Positions 1-4,932 are shown, counted from the first letter of the stretch. The stretch: DNA of 5,226 nucleotides from an uncultured Campylobacter sp. (GCF_938045205.1 NZ_CALIMY010000075.1:1-5226); one strand, 5' to 3'. The notes: generated by a model from the sequence alone, not told the origin. Numbers and translations: made by a program.

Positions 1-106
1 TTTTTAGTTTCTTATAATTGTCGAATACTTTGGCTAATGCCTCTTGTATATATGAGTATTGATCGTCTAGTTCGGTACTTAGTTTGCTTTTAGTAGTAGC
101 AGACAT
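1..106 (-). CDS. 5' end of an unrecognised gene, cut by the window edge
   Basis: On the minus strand an ATG at 104-106 opens a frame of 35 codons that runs off the left edge, beginning MSATTKSKLSTELDDQYSYI and ending DNYKKLK. The start is well supported: AAGGAG (114-119 on the plus strand as CTCCTT) lies 7 nt upstream, the best ribosome binding site in the left half. The visible part is hydrophilic, with no signal peptide or membrane segment, and is predicted helical (QEALAKVFDNYKKLK could begin a coiled coil). I do not recognise the family and give no function. The gene is transcribed away from the immunity-type cluster, so the 1.2 kb to its right is a divergent intergenic region. I see no clear -10 box in the 80 nt upstream. 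Confidence 0.75.
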   Translation of the reverse strand, partial: MSATTKSKLSTELDDQYSYIQEALAKVFDNYKKLK

Positions 107-134
107 TCTTGAGCTCCTTTATTATTCATGCTAG

Positions 135-302
135 ACTTAATTTGCTTGATTTACTTATTCTTTTAATGTTTTTGCTGCTTTTCGATATATTTGCAATCAA
201 GCGGATCGTGTAGATATTCTCGTACCTCATTTTATTATGCTCTTGCGATGCTTGCCATGCTCGATTTATTTGCTATTATGCTTACTATACTTAATTTGCT
301 TG
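135..302. repeat. 14-bp direct repeat ACTTAATTTGCTTG, two copies
   Basis: The word ACTTAATTTGCTTG occurs exactly at 135-148 and again at 289-302. Both copies sit among further ACTTA, GCTTG and ATGCTT words, so they look like two units of a degenerate repeat field and not a mobile-element boundary. No function is apparent. Confidence 0.6.
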
Positions 303-734
303 TTATACTTATGCCTACTATTCTCGATATATACCCGATTTACTTACCTTTATTAATACTTTTATCATCATTGATCTTTATTACTACTTTAGGTGTTTGA
401 TGTATTGAGTTGCTACTTAAAAAACTACGGCTGCTTCAAGTTCTGCACTTTAAGCTTTGCTTTGAAATAACATTTAAGTGCTTTAGCACCTTAATGCTTT
501 AATCGCTGCAACTATTAAGCCTTGATGCTTGCTTTTAGTGTTATAGTGCATAAAGCTTTTAGAATGTCTACTTTATCCTTTTATTCACTATTTGGTCTTT
601 TCATTGCTCTTTGATACTCCTATACCATTTATTTGCTTTGTAATTTGATGGGTGACTGCTTTGGTGTTTGTTGGTATGTGAATAAATACTTTAGCGTTCT
701 TTATTATTCTAGCTACTCTTGCCGTGCTCGATTT
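251..734. repeat. 17-bp direct repeat CTTGCC(A/G)TGCTCGATTT, two copies
   Basis: CTTGCCATGCTCGATTT at 251-267 and CTTGCCGTGCTCGATTT at 718-734 differ at one base. Both are preceded by a TTTATTAT-rich stretch with further loose similarity. Read on the minus strand, both give the residues KSS-x-A in one frame. The two surroundings may therefore derive from the same ancestral sequence, possibly a coding one. This is inference; only the repeat itself is seen. Confidence 0.6.
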
Positions 735-842
735 GTCTCCCTTCATTTCGCTACATTTTACCTGTCTACTTAAATTTTGAATCATACCCTCTGTATTTTA
801 GAAATCTTGGCAATGTGTAGGAAATTGCATCGCTTGCCCATG

Positions 843-862
843 CTTTTAAAAAATTTTAAAAG
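843..862. repeat. AT-rich inverted repeat, 8-bp arms
   Basis: CTTTTAAA (843-850) and TTTAAAAG (855-862) are perfect reverse complements around AAAT. The right arm belongs to the 13-bp word TTTTAAAAGACTA (854-866), which recurs at 1267-1279. The stem has only one G:C pair and no T-run specific to one side, so it is not a convincing terminator. Confidence 0.5.
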
Positions 863-918
863 ACTATCGAGCTAGTCCACTCTATCAAGTTTCCATGCCC
901 GTTATGATTTTAAAGAAG

Positions 919-1241
919 CTTAAGGGCTTTTAGGCACTTTTCAGCTAAGAGGGAAAGCTCAAAAAGAGTATCAATAAATTTCGACTAAGTAGCTTTTAAG
1001 ATCTTTCTAATATAATCTCCGACGCATAAGGACAAAAATAGTGTCTTAAGCTTTATCTATTGTATTCTTTATACCAATAAGAATATGTTTTATGGATAAG
1101 CGTTTAAAGCACTAAGTAAAAATTGTGTTTAATTAGCCTACTTAAGGGTTTAAGCCTTAAGCTGCTACAAAGCTTAAGCTAAATTTCTTAAGGTCTATAG
1201 GTTTTAACCCATTTTTGCTTATTATTTAAAGTTTCCTTAAG
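919..1241. repeat. cluster of seven CTTAAG palindromes
   Basis: CTTAAG occurs at 919-924, 1045-1050, 1141-1146, 1156-1161, 1173-1178, 1187-1192 and 1236-1241. I noticed none elsewhere in the window by eye. At about 70 percent A+T, chance predicts roughly 0.1 in a stretch this long. The core at 1141-1193 is the most ordered: CTTAAGG (1141-1147) pairs with CCTTAAG (1155-1161) over a 7-nt loop, AGCTTAAGCT at 1171-1180 is a perfect 10-bp palindrome, and CCTTAAG (1155-1161) can instead pair with CTTAAGG (1187-1193). This could be an array of dimeric protein-binding sites or a set of alternative RNA hairpins upstream of the gene at 1346. I know of no named regulator with this site. Confidence 0.65.
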
Positions 1242-1345
1242 AGACGACAAATATTTTTATATAGTTTTTTAAAAGACTACATACGGATATTCTGTAATCG
1301 AGTGTTCGGGGGAATTCTGAGGGTTGTACAAATTCAACGCAGGCC

Positions 1346-1693
1346 ATGAACTACGTCTTTGAGTACTTAAAAAACGATCCTATTGATGAAATTTTTCCAA
1401 ATGAGAACTATTGGAATACGCAAAAATGGGGTCCGATGCCCGAAGACGGATCTCGCAAGCGAGCCGTTGTACTAGAAGCAGCCAAAATTGCACCTAAGAT
1501 TATACCCGTATATTCTCATAGATATATGCCGTGTCTTAAATTGCCGGATCCGCCAGTCTTATCTATACACTATACCGATGTCATTTATTATGGGAAAAAT
1601 TTATATGACTACTTTTTGAGGGAATTTGGTAAAAATCCTCTTGAGCCGGTCAGAAAATGCCCGTATGTGCCTTTTTGGTCTGATTTATACTAA
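1346..1693 (+). CDS. Immunity-like protein with PVYSHRY/TDVIYYG block, probably 5'-truncated
   Basis: The 115-aa product carries two conserved-looking blocks: IIPVYSHRYMP at about residues 52-62 and PVLSIHYTDVIYYGKNLYDYF at about 70-90, then EFGKN and a C-terminal PFWSDLY. From memory, these match a family of cytosolic proteins of about 150-200 aa, often called hypothetical or SMI1/KNR4-like, common beside polymorphic toxin genes (IPIYSHRYIP ... NPVFSVYQTDIIYYG). The product is short for that family, and its N-terminus lacks the region that normally precedes the block. The frame is open back to 1298 (stop TAA at 1295-1297) but has no other start codon, and the ATG at 1346 has only a poor GCAGG 2 nt upstream. 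I infer loss of the 5' end, so the gene may not be functional. It is first in the plus-strand cluster, 92 bp before the next gene. The family name is less certain than the motif. Confidence 0.6.
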   Translation: MNYVFEYLKNDPIDEIFPNENYWNTQKWGPMPEDGSRKRAVVLEAAKIAPKIIPVYSHRYMPCLKLPDPPVLSIHYTDVIYYGKNLYDYFLREFGKNPLEPVRKCPYVPFWSDLY

Positions 1694-1785
1694 AATTTAA
1701 CAAAGGCAAGTTTGCGTTAATCTACGCTTATTTGATTTTTAGAATTTCAAGAAAATATGCGTTAGCATAGTTAGGGTGGGGAAAA

Positions 1786-2265
1786 ATGATAGAAGCAGTG
1801 ATTGACTTTGATGAGTTACAAAAAGACAGAAGATATATTGATGAGTGGCATAATTATTGCCCCAAAGAAATAGAGCATAAGTTATACTCATATTTATCCG
1901 AAAAGCTGTATTTGCCGCTGCGTATCGGCCCTGATGCATTCGCGGACTTCTTTTGGTTTCTACGATTTAAAGAATGGAAAGACTACAGCGAGGAAGAATG
2001 GGAGCAATATGAAGATAAGGACGAATGGGAAAGCTATAGCGAATACATCGAAGAAAAAGAAGAAAACTCGAGATATGGGTTAAAAAATAAGCAGGGCGTT
2101 CGAGACGATTTAAAGCTAATTTTCTTACATTTTGATGCATTTAAGAAAAAATACGGTGATTTGGCTGAGCAGTTACTCGATATGATACAATTTACGCTCT
2201 CGGAGACTGCCAAATACCCAGATCACGATGACTTGCTTGATATTCAAATAGAAATTCGAGGCTAG
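1786..2265 (+). CDS. Unrecognised acidic protein, candidate immunity protein; 3' end may be frameshifted
   Basis: A 159-aa cytosolic protein with no signal peptide or membrane segment. Residues 63-93 form an extreme Glu/Trp/Tyr/Asp stretch (EWKDYSEEEW, DEWESYSEYIEEKEE), and the whole protein is strongly acidic, as immunity proteins that mask basic nuclease surfaces often are. The start ATG follows GGTGGGGAAAA (GGGG 4 nt and AGGG 9 nt upstream). I do not recognise the family; the immunity role is inferred from size, charge and neighbours. After ...QIEIRG the frame stops at TAG 2263-2265, but the -1 frame continues as LEDYEAAMRNKFKESGE and ends at TGA 2313-2315, overlapping the next gene's ATG as ATGA. 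One missing base in GGCTA (2260-2264) would explain this, giving an original protein of about 176 aa. Confidence 0.75.
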   Translation: MIEAVIDFDELQKDRRYIDEWHNYCPKEIEHKLYSYLSEKLYLPLRIGPDAFADFFWFLRFKEWKDYSEEEWEQYEDKDEWESYSEYIEEKEENSRYGLKNKQGVRDDLKLIFLHFDAFKKKYGDLAEQLLDMIQFTLSETAKYPDHDDLLDIQIEIRG

Positions 2266-2315
2266 AAGATTATGAGGCGGCTATGAGAAATAAATTTAAG
2301 GAAAGTGGCGAATGA
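2266..2315 (+). pseudogene. Possible out-of-frame 3' end of the preceding gene
   Basis: In the frame with codons at 2262, 2265 and so on, the DNA reads LEDYEAAMRNKFKESGE and stops at TGA 2313-2315. That stop overlaps the ATG at 2312-2314 in the ATGA form typical of translationally coupled genes. The stretch is protein-like, and the preceding gene stops just before it in another frame, so it may be that gene's original C-terminus after a single-base loss near 2262. It could also be chance: it is only 17 codons. Reading frames of homologues would decide. Confidence 0.4.
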
Positions 2316-2584
2316 GATACGGCGATTTGATATTTTTAAATTTGTTCCGTAATTACGAAGATGAATTTACCGGAGTCGGTCGGTGCGACTTTGTAATTTA
2401 TTTGGAAGAGCTGGTTAAGGCTAGAGAATATGGTATAGCGCTGGAAGATTTTTTAGTTCAAATGTATGAATATGATATAAAAATTTCTTCTAACGACTTA
2501 ACAATTATAAAAAATTTATGCGAAGGCGTGAATATAGGTAGTGATTTATGGTCAGTTCTAAGCATTAGAGCGGCGGGCGATTAA
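2312..2584 (+). CDS. MafI-like immunity protein
   Basis: A 90-aa cytosolic protein. The central part, EYGIALEDFLVQMYEYDIKIS at residues 39-59, matches the pattern I know for the MafI immunity family (first described beside neisserial MafB toxins): an EYxxALExL helix, then LYExxIxIS, then a helix with a Trp near the end (here LWSVL, residues 79-83). Length fits the family. Such proteins bind and neutralise a cognate secreted toxin in the cytoplasm; no toxin lies in this window. The start has AAGGA 9 nt upstream (2298-2302), and its ATG overlaps a TGA as ATGA, suggesting coupling to an upstream frame. It is 22 nt from the next gene, so probably one transcript. The family call is from pattern memory, moderately sure. 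Confidence 0.7.
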   Translation: MRYGDLIFLNLFRNYEDEFTGVGRCDFVIYLEELVKAREYGIALEDFLVQMYEYDIKISSNDLTIIKNLCEGVNIGSDLWSVLSIRAAGD

Positions 2585-2606
2585 AATATACCTAAAAGGG
2601 CTCATT

Positions 2607-2879
2607 GTGATAGAGGAATATATAAAAATAATAGAGGATTTTTTGCAAAATAGAATCAACGTATTTGAATTCGAAAAGATATATTGGGATAAATTTATGA
2701 ATGATAAAAATTTCCCCGATGAATATTATGAGCCGCTAAATAGGCTTCTTACGGACATCGATGAATTCGAACCGGACGAAGAGCTAAAAGGCGATGATAC
2801 GGTAGGAGATTTATTAAGCGAAGAGGATTTAAGGAAGTGTGCGGGAAAAGCTTTAAAACAAATTGCACTTTTAAAATAG
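2607..2879 (+). CDS. Colicin D immunity-like protein
   Basis: A 90-aa acidic protein starting with GTG (2607-2609); AAGGG lies 6 nt upstream and decides the start. The sequence follows the layout I associate with the colicin D immunity / bacteriocin immunity domain (Pfam Colicin_immun): an N-terminal helix IEEYIKIIEDFL, then FEFEKIYWDKFMND (residues 20-33), a PDEYYEPLNRLLTDIDEFEPDEEL segment (37-60) with the FxPD-type acidic turn, and a final LSEEDLRKCAGKALKQI helix (70-86). In that family the acidic protein masks the positively charged catalytic face of a tRNase toxin. Here no toxin is present, so it would act against incoming toxin or be residual. It follows the MafI-like gene by 22 nt. Confidence 0.72.
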   Translation: MIEEYIKIIEDFLQNRINVFEFEKIYWDKFMNDKNFPDEYYEPLNRLLTDIDEFEPDEELKGDDTVGDLLSEEDLRKCAGKALKQIALLK

Positions 2880-2929
2880 TAGTTTTTTAAAATGATAATT
2901 TCTGCGAGAATTTTAAAAATATATTACGA

Positions 2930-2935
2930 TATAAT
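2930..2935 (+). promoter_or_regulatory. Candidate sigma-70 -10 box TATAAT
   Basis: A perfect TATAAT follows an AT-rich run (TTTTAAAAATATATTACGA) of the kind that replaces a fixed -35 box in campylobacters. Transcription would start at about 2942, where the first 35-bp repeat begins, 30 nt before the start codon at 2972. It would drive the paralogous pair separately from the genes upstream. Confidence 0.5.
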
Positions 2936-2941
2936 GCGGGC

Positions 2942-2976
2942 AAACTCACATCCCAATAAAAGGAAACCCAAATGCA
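2942..2976 (+). repeat. 35-bp direct repeat, copy 1 (RBS plus start codon)
   Basis: This stretch is identical to 3360-3394 except for C at 2949 versus T at 3367 (34 of 35). It contains the ribosome binding site AAGGA (2960-2964) and the start ATG (2972-2974) of the broken first paralogue; identity ends at ATGCA. In the frame ACT CAC ATC it reads THIPIKGNPNA, the same residues as in copy 2, here between stop codons at 2932 and 2980, so it may be the tail of a lost preceding coding unit. Confidence 0.85.
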
Positions 2977-3400
2977 GAAAAATAATGCACAAAAGGCTTT
3001 TATCGTCGAGCCTTTATATTGTCTTGCATCGAGAAAACATCAGATTAGATATATAGATAATTCCACTATCGATGAATATGCAACACCGGGCGAATTAGTA
3101 GAATATGTATATAATCCTCTATAGATAGCCCAGAGACCGGAATACAAATTTCTATTTACAGAAATAGAACTAAAAGCCATAGCAGAGTATAAAGAGATGA
3201 TCGATTATTTTTATAGCAAATATGACTACGATGAGATATATGATAATATGCCTGAAATTTGGAAAAAGATAATGAAGAAGTCATTAAGACTACTGAATAT
3301 ACTTGGTTTCACTCTCGATGATTTTTATGAGCGCGGGGATTTAAAATCCAAAACCAACGAAACTCATATCCCAATAAAAGGAAACCCAAATGCAAATTAA
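2972..3400 (+). pseudogene. First paralogue of the tandem pair, broken by an in-frame TAG
   Basis: From ATG 2972 (AAGGA 7 nt upstream) the frame runs 50 codons to TAG at 3122-3124, then stays open for 91 more codons to TAA at 3398-3400. Joined, it is a 142-codon reading frame that aligns with the protein at 3390-3776. TIDEYATPGELVEYVY matches TINKYEDPSEMAELLY, and EYKFLF matches QFEFCF across the stop without a gap. The ends LNILGFTLDDF and LHIFGYDLDDF also match. The TAG aligns with a Lys codon AAG in the intact copy, so one A-to-T change explains it. The C-terminal tail (ETHIPIKGNPNAN) is read from the next gene's leader, and the two overlap by 11 bp. The fragment from ATG 3197 has no ribosome binding site. 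Readthrough of the amber codon cannot be excluded, but decay is simpler. Confidence 0.85.
3360..3394 (+). repeat. 35-bp direct repeat, copy 2 (RBS plus start codon)
   Basis: This is the second copy of the element at 2942-2976, with one mismatch. It supplies AAGGA (3378-3382) and ATG (3390-3392) to the intact paralogue and at the same time encodes the last residues of the frame upstream. The two copies lie 418 bp apart, about one gene length, as expected of a tandem duplication unit. Confidence 0.85.
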
Positions 3401-3776
3401 CGGAAAAGAGATATTTAAGAAAGGCACTCTTATGTGCCGCCTAAGCAGAATGGCTTCTTCGGAATATCAGGACAAGTATATCGTCCATCCCACAATCAAT
3501 AAATATGAAGATCCGTCGGAAATGGCGGAACTTTTATATACCGAATGCAAGAGCGCTTTATTGGAGCAATTTGAATTTTGCTTCCTGCCATACGAGAGGG
3601 ATGCGCTAAGAGAGCTTATGGGGCTTATAGATAGATACTTTAAAGATCAAAGCCTACTAGAAGGCATAGGTGAGTATTTGGTATATCACAATAAATCTTG
3701 GATAGAGGTTAGAGAGCTAGCCTTAAATACCTTGCATATTTTCGGCTACGATTTGGACGACTTTAATTATGATTAA
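3390..3776 (+). CDS. Intact paralogue, small protein of unrecognised family, candidate immunity protein
   Basis: A 128-aa cytosolic protein; the start is fixed by AAGGA 7 nt upstream and by the same arrangement in the paralogue. No signal peptide or membrane segment. Visible features: IVHPTINKYEDPSEMAELLY (residues 31-50), a helix ALRELMGLIDRYF (72-84), a conserved-looking W104-IEVRELALNTLHIFGYDLDDF end (105-125). I do not recognise the family. Small size, an acidic C-terminus and position after MafI-like and colicin-D-immunity-like genes suggest an immunity protein, by inference only. With its upstream neighbour dead, this is the only functional copy here. It would be transcribed from the candidate promoter at 2930 or from the genes further upstream. 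No hairpin-plus-T-run terminator is visible after it. Confidence 0.8.
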   Translation: MQINGKEIFKKGTLMCRLSRMASSEYQDKYIVHPTINKYEDPSEMAELLYTECKSALLEQFEFCFLPYERDALRELMGLIDRYFKDQSLLEGIGEYLVYHNKSWIEVRELALNTLHIFGYDLDDFNYD

Positions 3777-3787
3777 ATTCCGATAAA

Positions 3788-3883
3788 ATGAAATTTATCC
3801 TATATATCTTTAATCTGCTGCTATGCCTAAGTGCCTGGGCTCTGCTTCGTCATATACGGCAAAATAAAACCGATGCCGCGTAA
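3788..3883 (+). CDS. Possible 31-aa single-pass membrane peptide
   Basis: ATG 3788 to TAA 3881-3883 encodes a peptide with a hydrophobic segment FILYIFNLLLCLSAWALL (residues 3-20) followed by a basic, polar tail (RHIRQNKTDAA). That charge arrangement fits a small inner-membrane peptide with a cytoplasmic C-terminus. There is no ribosome binding site within 15 nt of the ATG, and the ORF is short, so chance is possible. It lies 11 nt after the intact paralogue, where base composition starts to change. Confidence 0.3.
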   Translation: MKFILYIFNLLLCLSAWALLRHIRQNKTDAA

Positions 3884-4029
3884 ACAAATAGTTTTATTTC
3901 GGGTTGCGCTTGGTTGTGCTGCATCATACCGCACGCCGTAACGGCGCATCTAATGCTGTCAGGCCGTGCTCTAGCCACTACGTCGCGATGCGCTCTATCG
4001 CTATGCCTTAAATCCTTACACCGAGGCGT
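3884..4029. other. Convergent intergenic stretch, start of the G+C-richer DNA
   Basis: Between plus-strand genes ending on the left and the minus-strand nuclease gene on the right. I see no gene. A small palindrome CGCCGTAACGGCG at 3934-3946 (5-bp arms, 3-nt loop) could form a short hairpin on either strand but has no T-run, so it is a poor terminator candidate. Base composition rises sharply in G+C compared with everything to the left. Confidence 0.5.
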
Positions 4030-4917
4030 CTAGATCATCTTTCCGACGAGTTTTTCTTTAAATTCTTTATAAATTTCAGGCCCCGCGTGTTTGTATTCGC
4101 TCGTCAGCTTATTGTGAAATTCCGCCATATCGCCGCCGCTTTCGCGGTAGAGCTTGATCGCGTTTCGCCTTACGGCGCCGTCTTTTAGGTCGCTATCGTA
4201 GGCAATGCTCGCGTATCGCGTCCGCGCGCCGTCCTTGATCTCGCGGTAGGCCTCGCAGCCTTTGGCTCTGCCGAGCTTTGCGACGCACGCGGCATAGAGG
4301 GCTTGTAGGCTCACGCACTGGGGTATCAGCGCTTCCGCCGCGGCAATGTCCGCTTTGGCGATTTTAGAATTTGCAGCTTTTTGTTCCTGTTGTACAGCCT
4401 TCGGCTCCTGCTTCGCGGTTTTTGCCCCTTGCTTTTGGGTCTTTGGCTCACATTTCGCAGTTTTTGGCTCCTGCTTTGTAGCCTTCGGCTCCGCTTTTTG
4501 GGCTTTTTTCTCCGCCGCGCCGCTTGCTTTGCTTTGTTTTGCGCTCGCCCCTGCGGCGTGCGAGGCTAGACTGATCTTTTCAAATTTAGGATTTTTGCGG
4601 TAGTTTAGATTATTAAAGAATTCTATCACGTCGTCGTAAAATTTGTCGTTGCTGACGATGCCGATCTTGCCCTCCTGCCCGCAGAGCTTGCCCATCAAAA
4701 ACACGATGATCTTATCGGCAAAGTCTTTTCTCTGCTTGCCGATCGTAAAGACCTCGCCTATGCTAACGCCCATCTTCGATAGGCGCGCAAGGGTCAAGGC
4801 GCCGATCTTTTTGGCGGTGTTGGAGACGATATTTAGCTCATCGCCCTCTTTGAGATTTACGACGTCGAATATATTATCGACGTCGATATTTTCGTCGTCT
4901 ATGATAAAGTGCGTCAA
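4030..4917 (-). CDS. Probable PIN/NYN-like nuclease with Lys-rich repeat linker
   Basis: A 295-aa cytosolic protein starting with TTG (codon complement at 4915-4917); AAGGA lies 6 nt upstream and no ATG fits better. Residues 3-100 have the PIN-like layout: a strand ending in acidic FIIDDEN (4-10), SNTAKKIG, then KQRKDFADKIIVFLMGKL (61-78) and IGIVSNDKFYDDVIEFF (85-101). Candidate metal ligands are D7, D8 or E9, D65 or D68, and D91, D95 or D96. PIN/NYN proteins are usually Mg-dependent RNases; activity here is inferred. Residues 120-190 are a low-complexity Ala/Lys/Gln linker with six heptads of KxEPKxx type at 141-182. Residues 195-295 form a second, helical domain I do not recognise (SLQALYAACVAKLG, then EIYKEFKEKLVGKM). 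It follows the acetyltransferase gene by 15 nt, probably in one operon. Confidence 0.8.
   Translation of the reverse strand: MTHFIIDDENIDVDNIFDVVNLKEGDELNIVSNTAKKIGALTLARLSKMGVSIGEVFTIGKQRKDFADKIIVFLMGKLCGQEGKIGIVSNDKFYDDVIEFFNNLNYRKNPKFEKISLASHAAGASAKQSKASGAAEKKAQKAEPKATKQEPKTAKCEPKTQKQGAKTAKQEPKAVQQEQKAANSKIAKADIAAAEALIPQCVSLQALYAACVAKLGRAKGCEAYREIKDGARTRYASIAYDSDLKDGAVRRNAIKLYRESGGDMAEFHNKLTSEYKHAGPEIYKEFKEKLVGKMI
4372..4497 (-). repeat. Six 21-bp tandem repeats encoding KxEPKxx heptads
   Basis: On the minus strand, six successive 21-bp units encode KAEPKAT, KQEPKTA, KCEPKTQ, KQGAKTA, KQEPKAV and QQEQKAA. The DNA units share the core GGCTCCTGCTT or a variant on the plus strand. A unit of whole codons lets copy number change without frameshift, giving a basic linker of variable length between the nuclease-like and C-terminal domains. 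Confidence 0.8.
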
Positions 4918-4932
4918 AGTTTTTCCTTTAAA
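4918..4932 (-). promoter_or_regulatory. Ribosome binding site that fixes the TTG start
   Basis: Read on the minus strand, AAAGGA sits 6 nt before TTG in the 15-nt gap after the acetyltransferase stop. No ATG is positioned to use it in the nuclease frame, so TTG is taken as the start. Confidence 0.7.

Larger units (their letters stand above)
107..1345. other. 1.2 kb AT-rich, repeat-rich region without a convincing gene
   Basis: No frame here has both a good ribosome binding site and protein-like composition. The stretch is AT-rich and built from short degenerate words. GCTT, ACTTA and ATGCTT recur at 125-330. GCTTTA, TTTAAG and AGTGC recur at 430-560. CTTAAG palindromes cluster at 919-1241. 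Several longer words occur twice (listed separately). On the minus strand, 785-588 and 420-340 contain short frames that look semi-coding but are broken by many stops. This fits either decayed genes on the minus strand or a non-coding, slowly expanding simple repeat region. It separates two divergent genes and must hold the promoter of the minus-strand gene and perhaps that of the cluster at 1346, but I can mark none firmly. TATAAT at 1011-1016 has no supporting -35. Confidence 0.6.

Noticed and set aside
191..400. Plus-strand 69-codon frame with a very hydrophobic Leu/Ile/Met-rich product
   Set aside because: No ribosome binding site. The hydrophobicity follows from the ACTTA/ATGCTT/CTT repeat words, and the product is low-complexity. 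Best seen as a by-product of the repeat field.
588..785. Minus-strand 65-codon frame with a basic product (MIQNLSRQVKCSEMK...)
   Set aside because: GAGGG lies only 2-3 nt before the ATG, composition is not distinctive, I recognise no motif, and the surrounding minus-strand frames are broken. It may be a remnant; too weak to call a gene.
1011..1016. TATAAT as a promoter for the cluster
   Set aside because: More than 300 bp from the first gene and no supporting upstream element; in DNA this AT-rich the hexamer is expected by chance.
1739..1939. Minus-strand frame opposite the start of the acidic gene
   Set aside because: Shadow of the plus-strand gene at 1786; no ribosome binding site or recognisable product.
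2942..3394. The 35-bp repeats as part of a CRISPR array
   Set aside because: Only two copies, 418 bp apart, each overlapping a ribosome binding site and start codon; the DNA between them is coding, not spacer.
3197..3400. Separate 67-aa gene starting at ATG 3197
   Set aside because: No ribosome binding site, and the frame is the continuation of the reading frame from 2972 beyond the TAG, with similarity to the intact paralogue running across the stop.
3934..3946. CGCCGTAACGGCG palindrome as a rho-independent terminator
   Set aside because: Arms are only 5 bp and there is no T-run on either strand after it.
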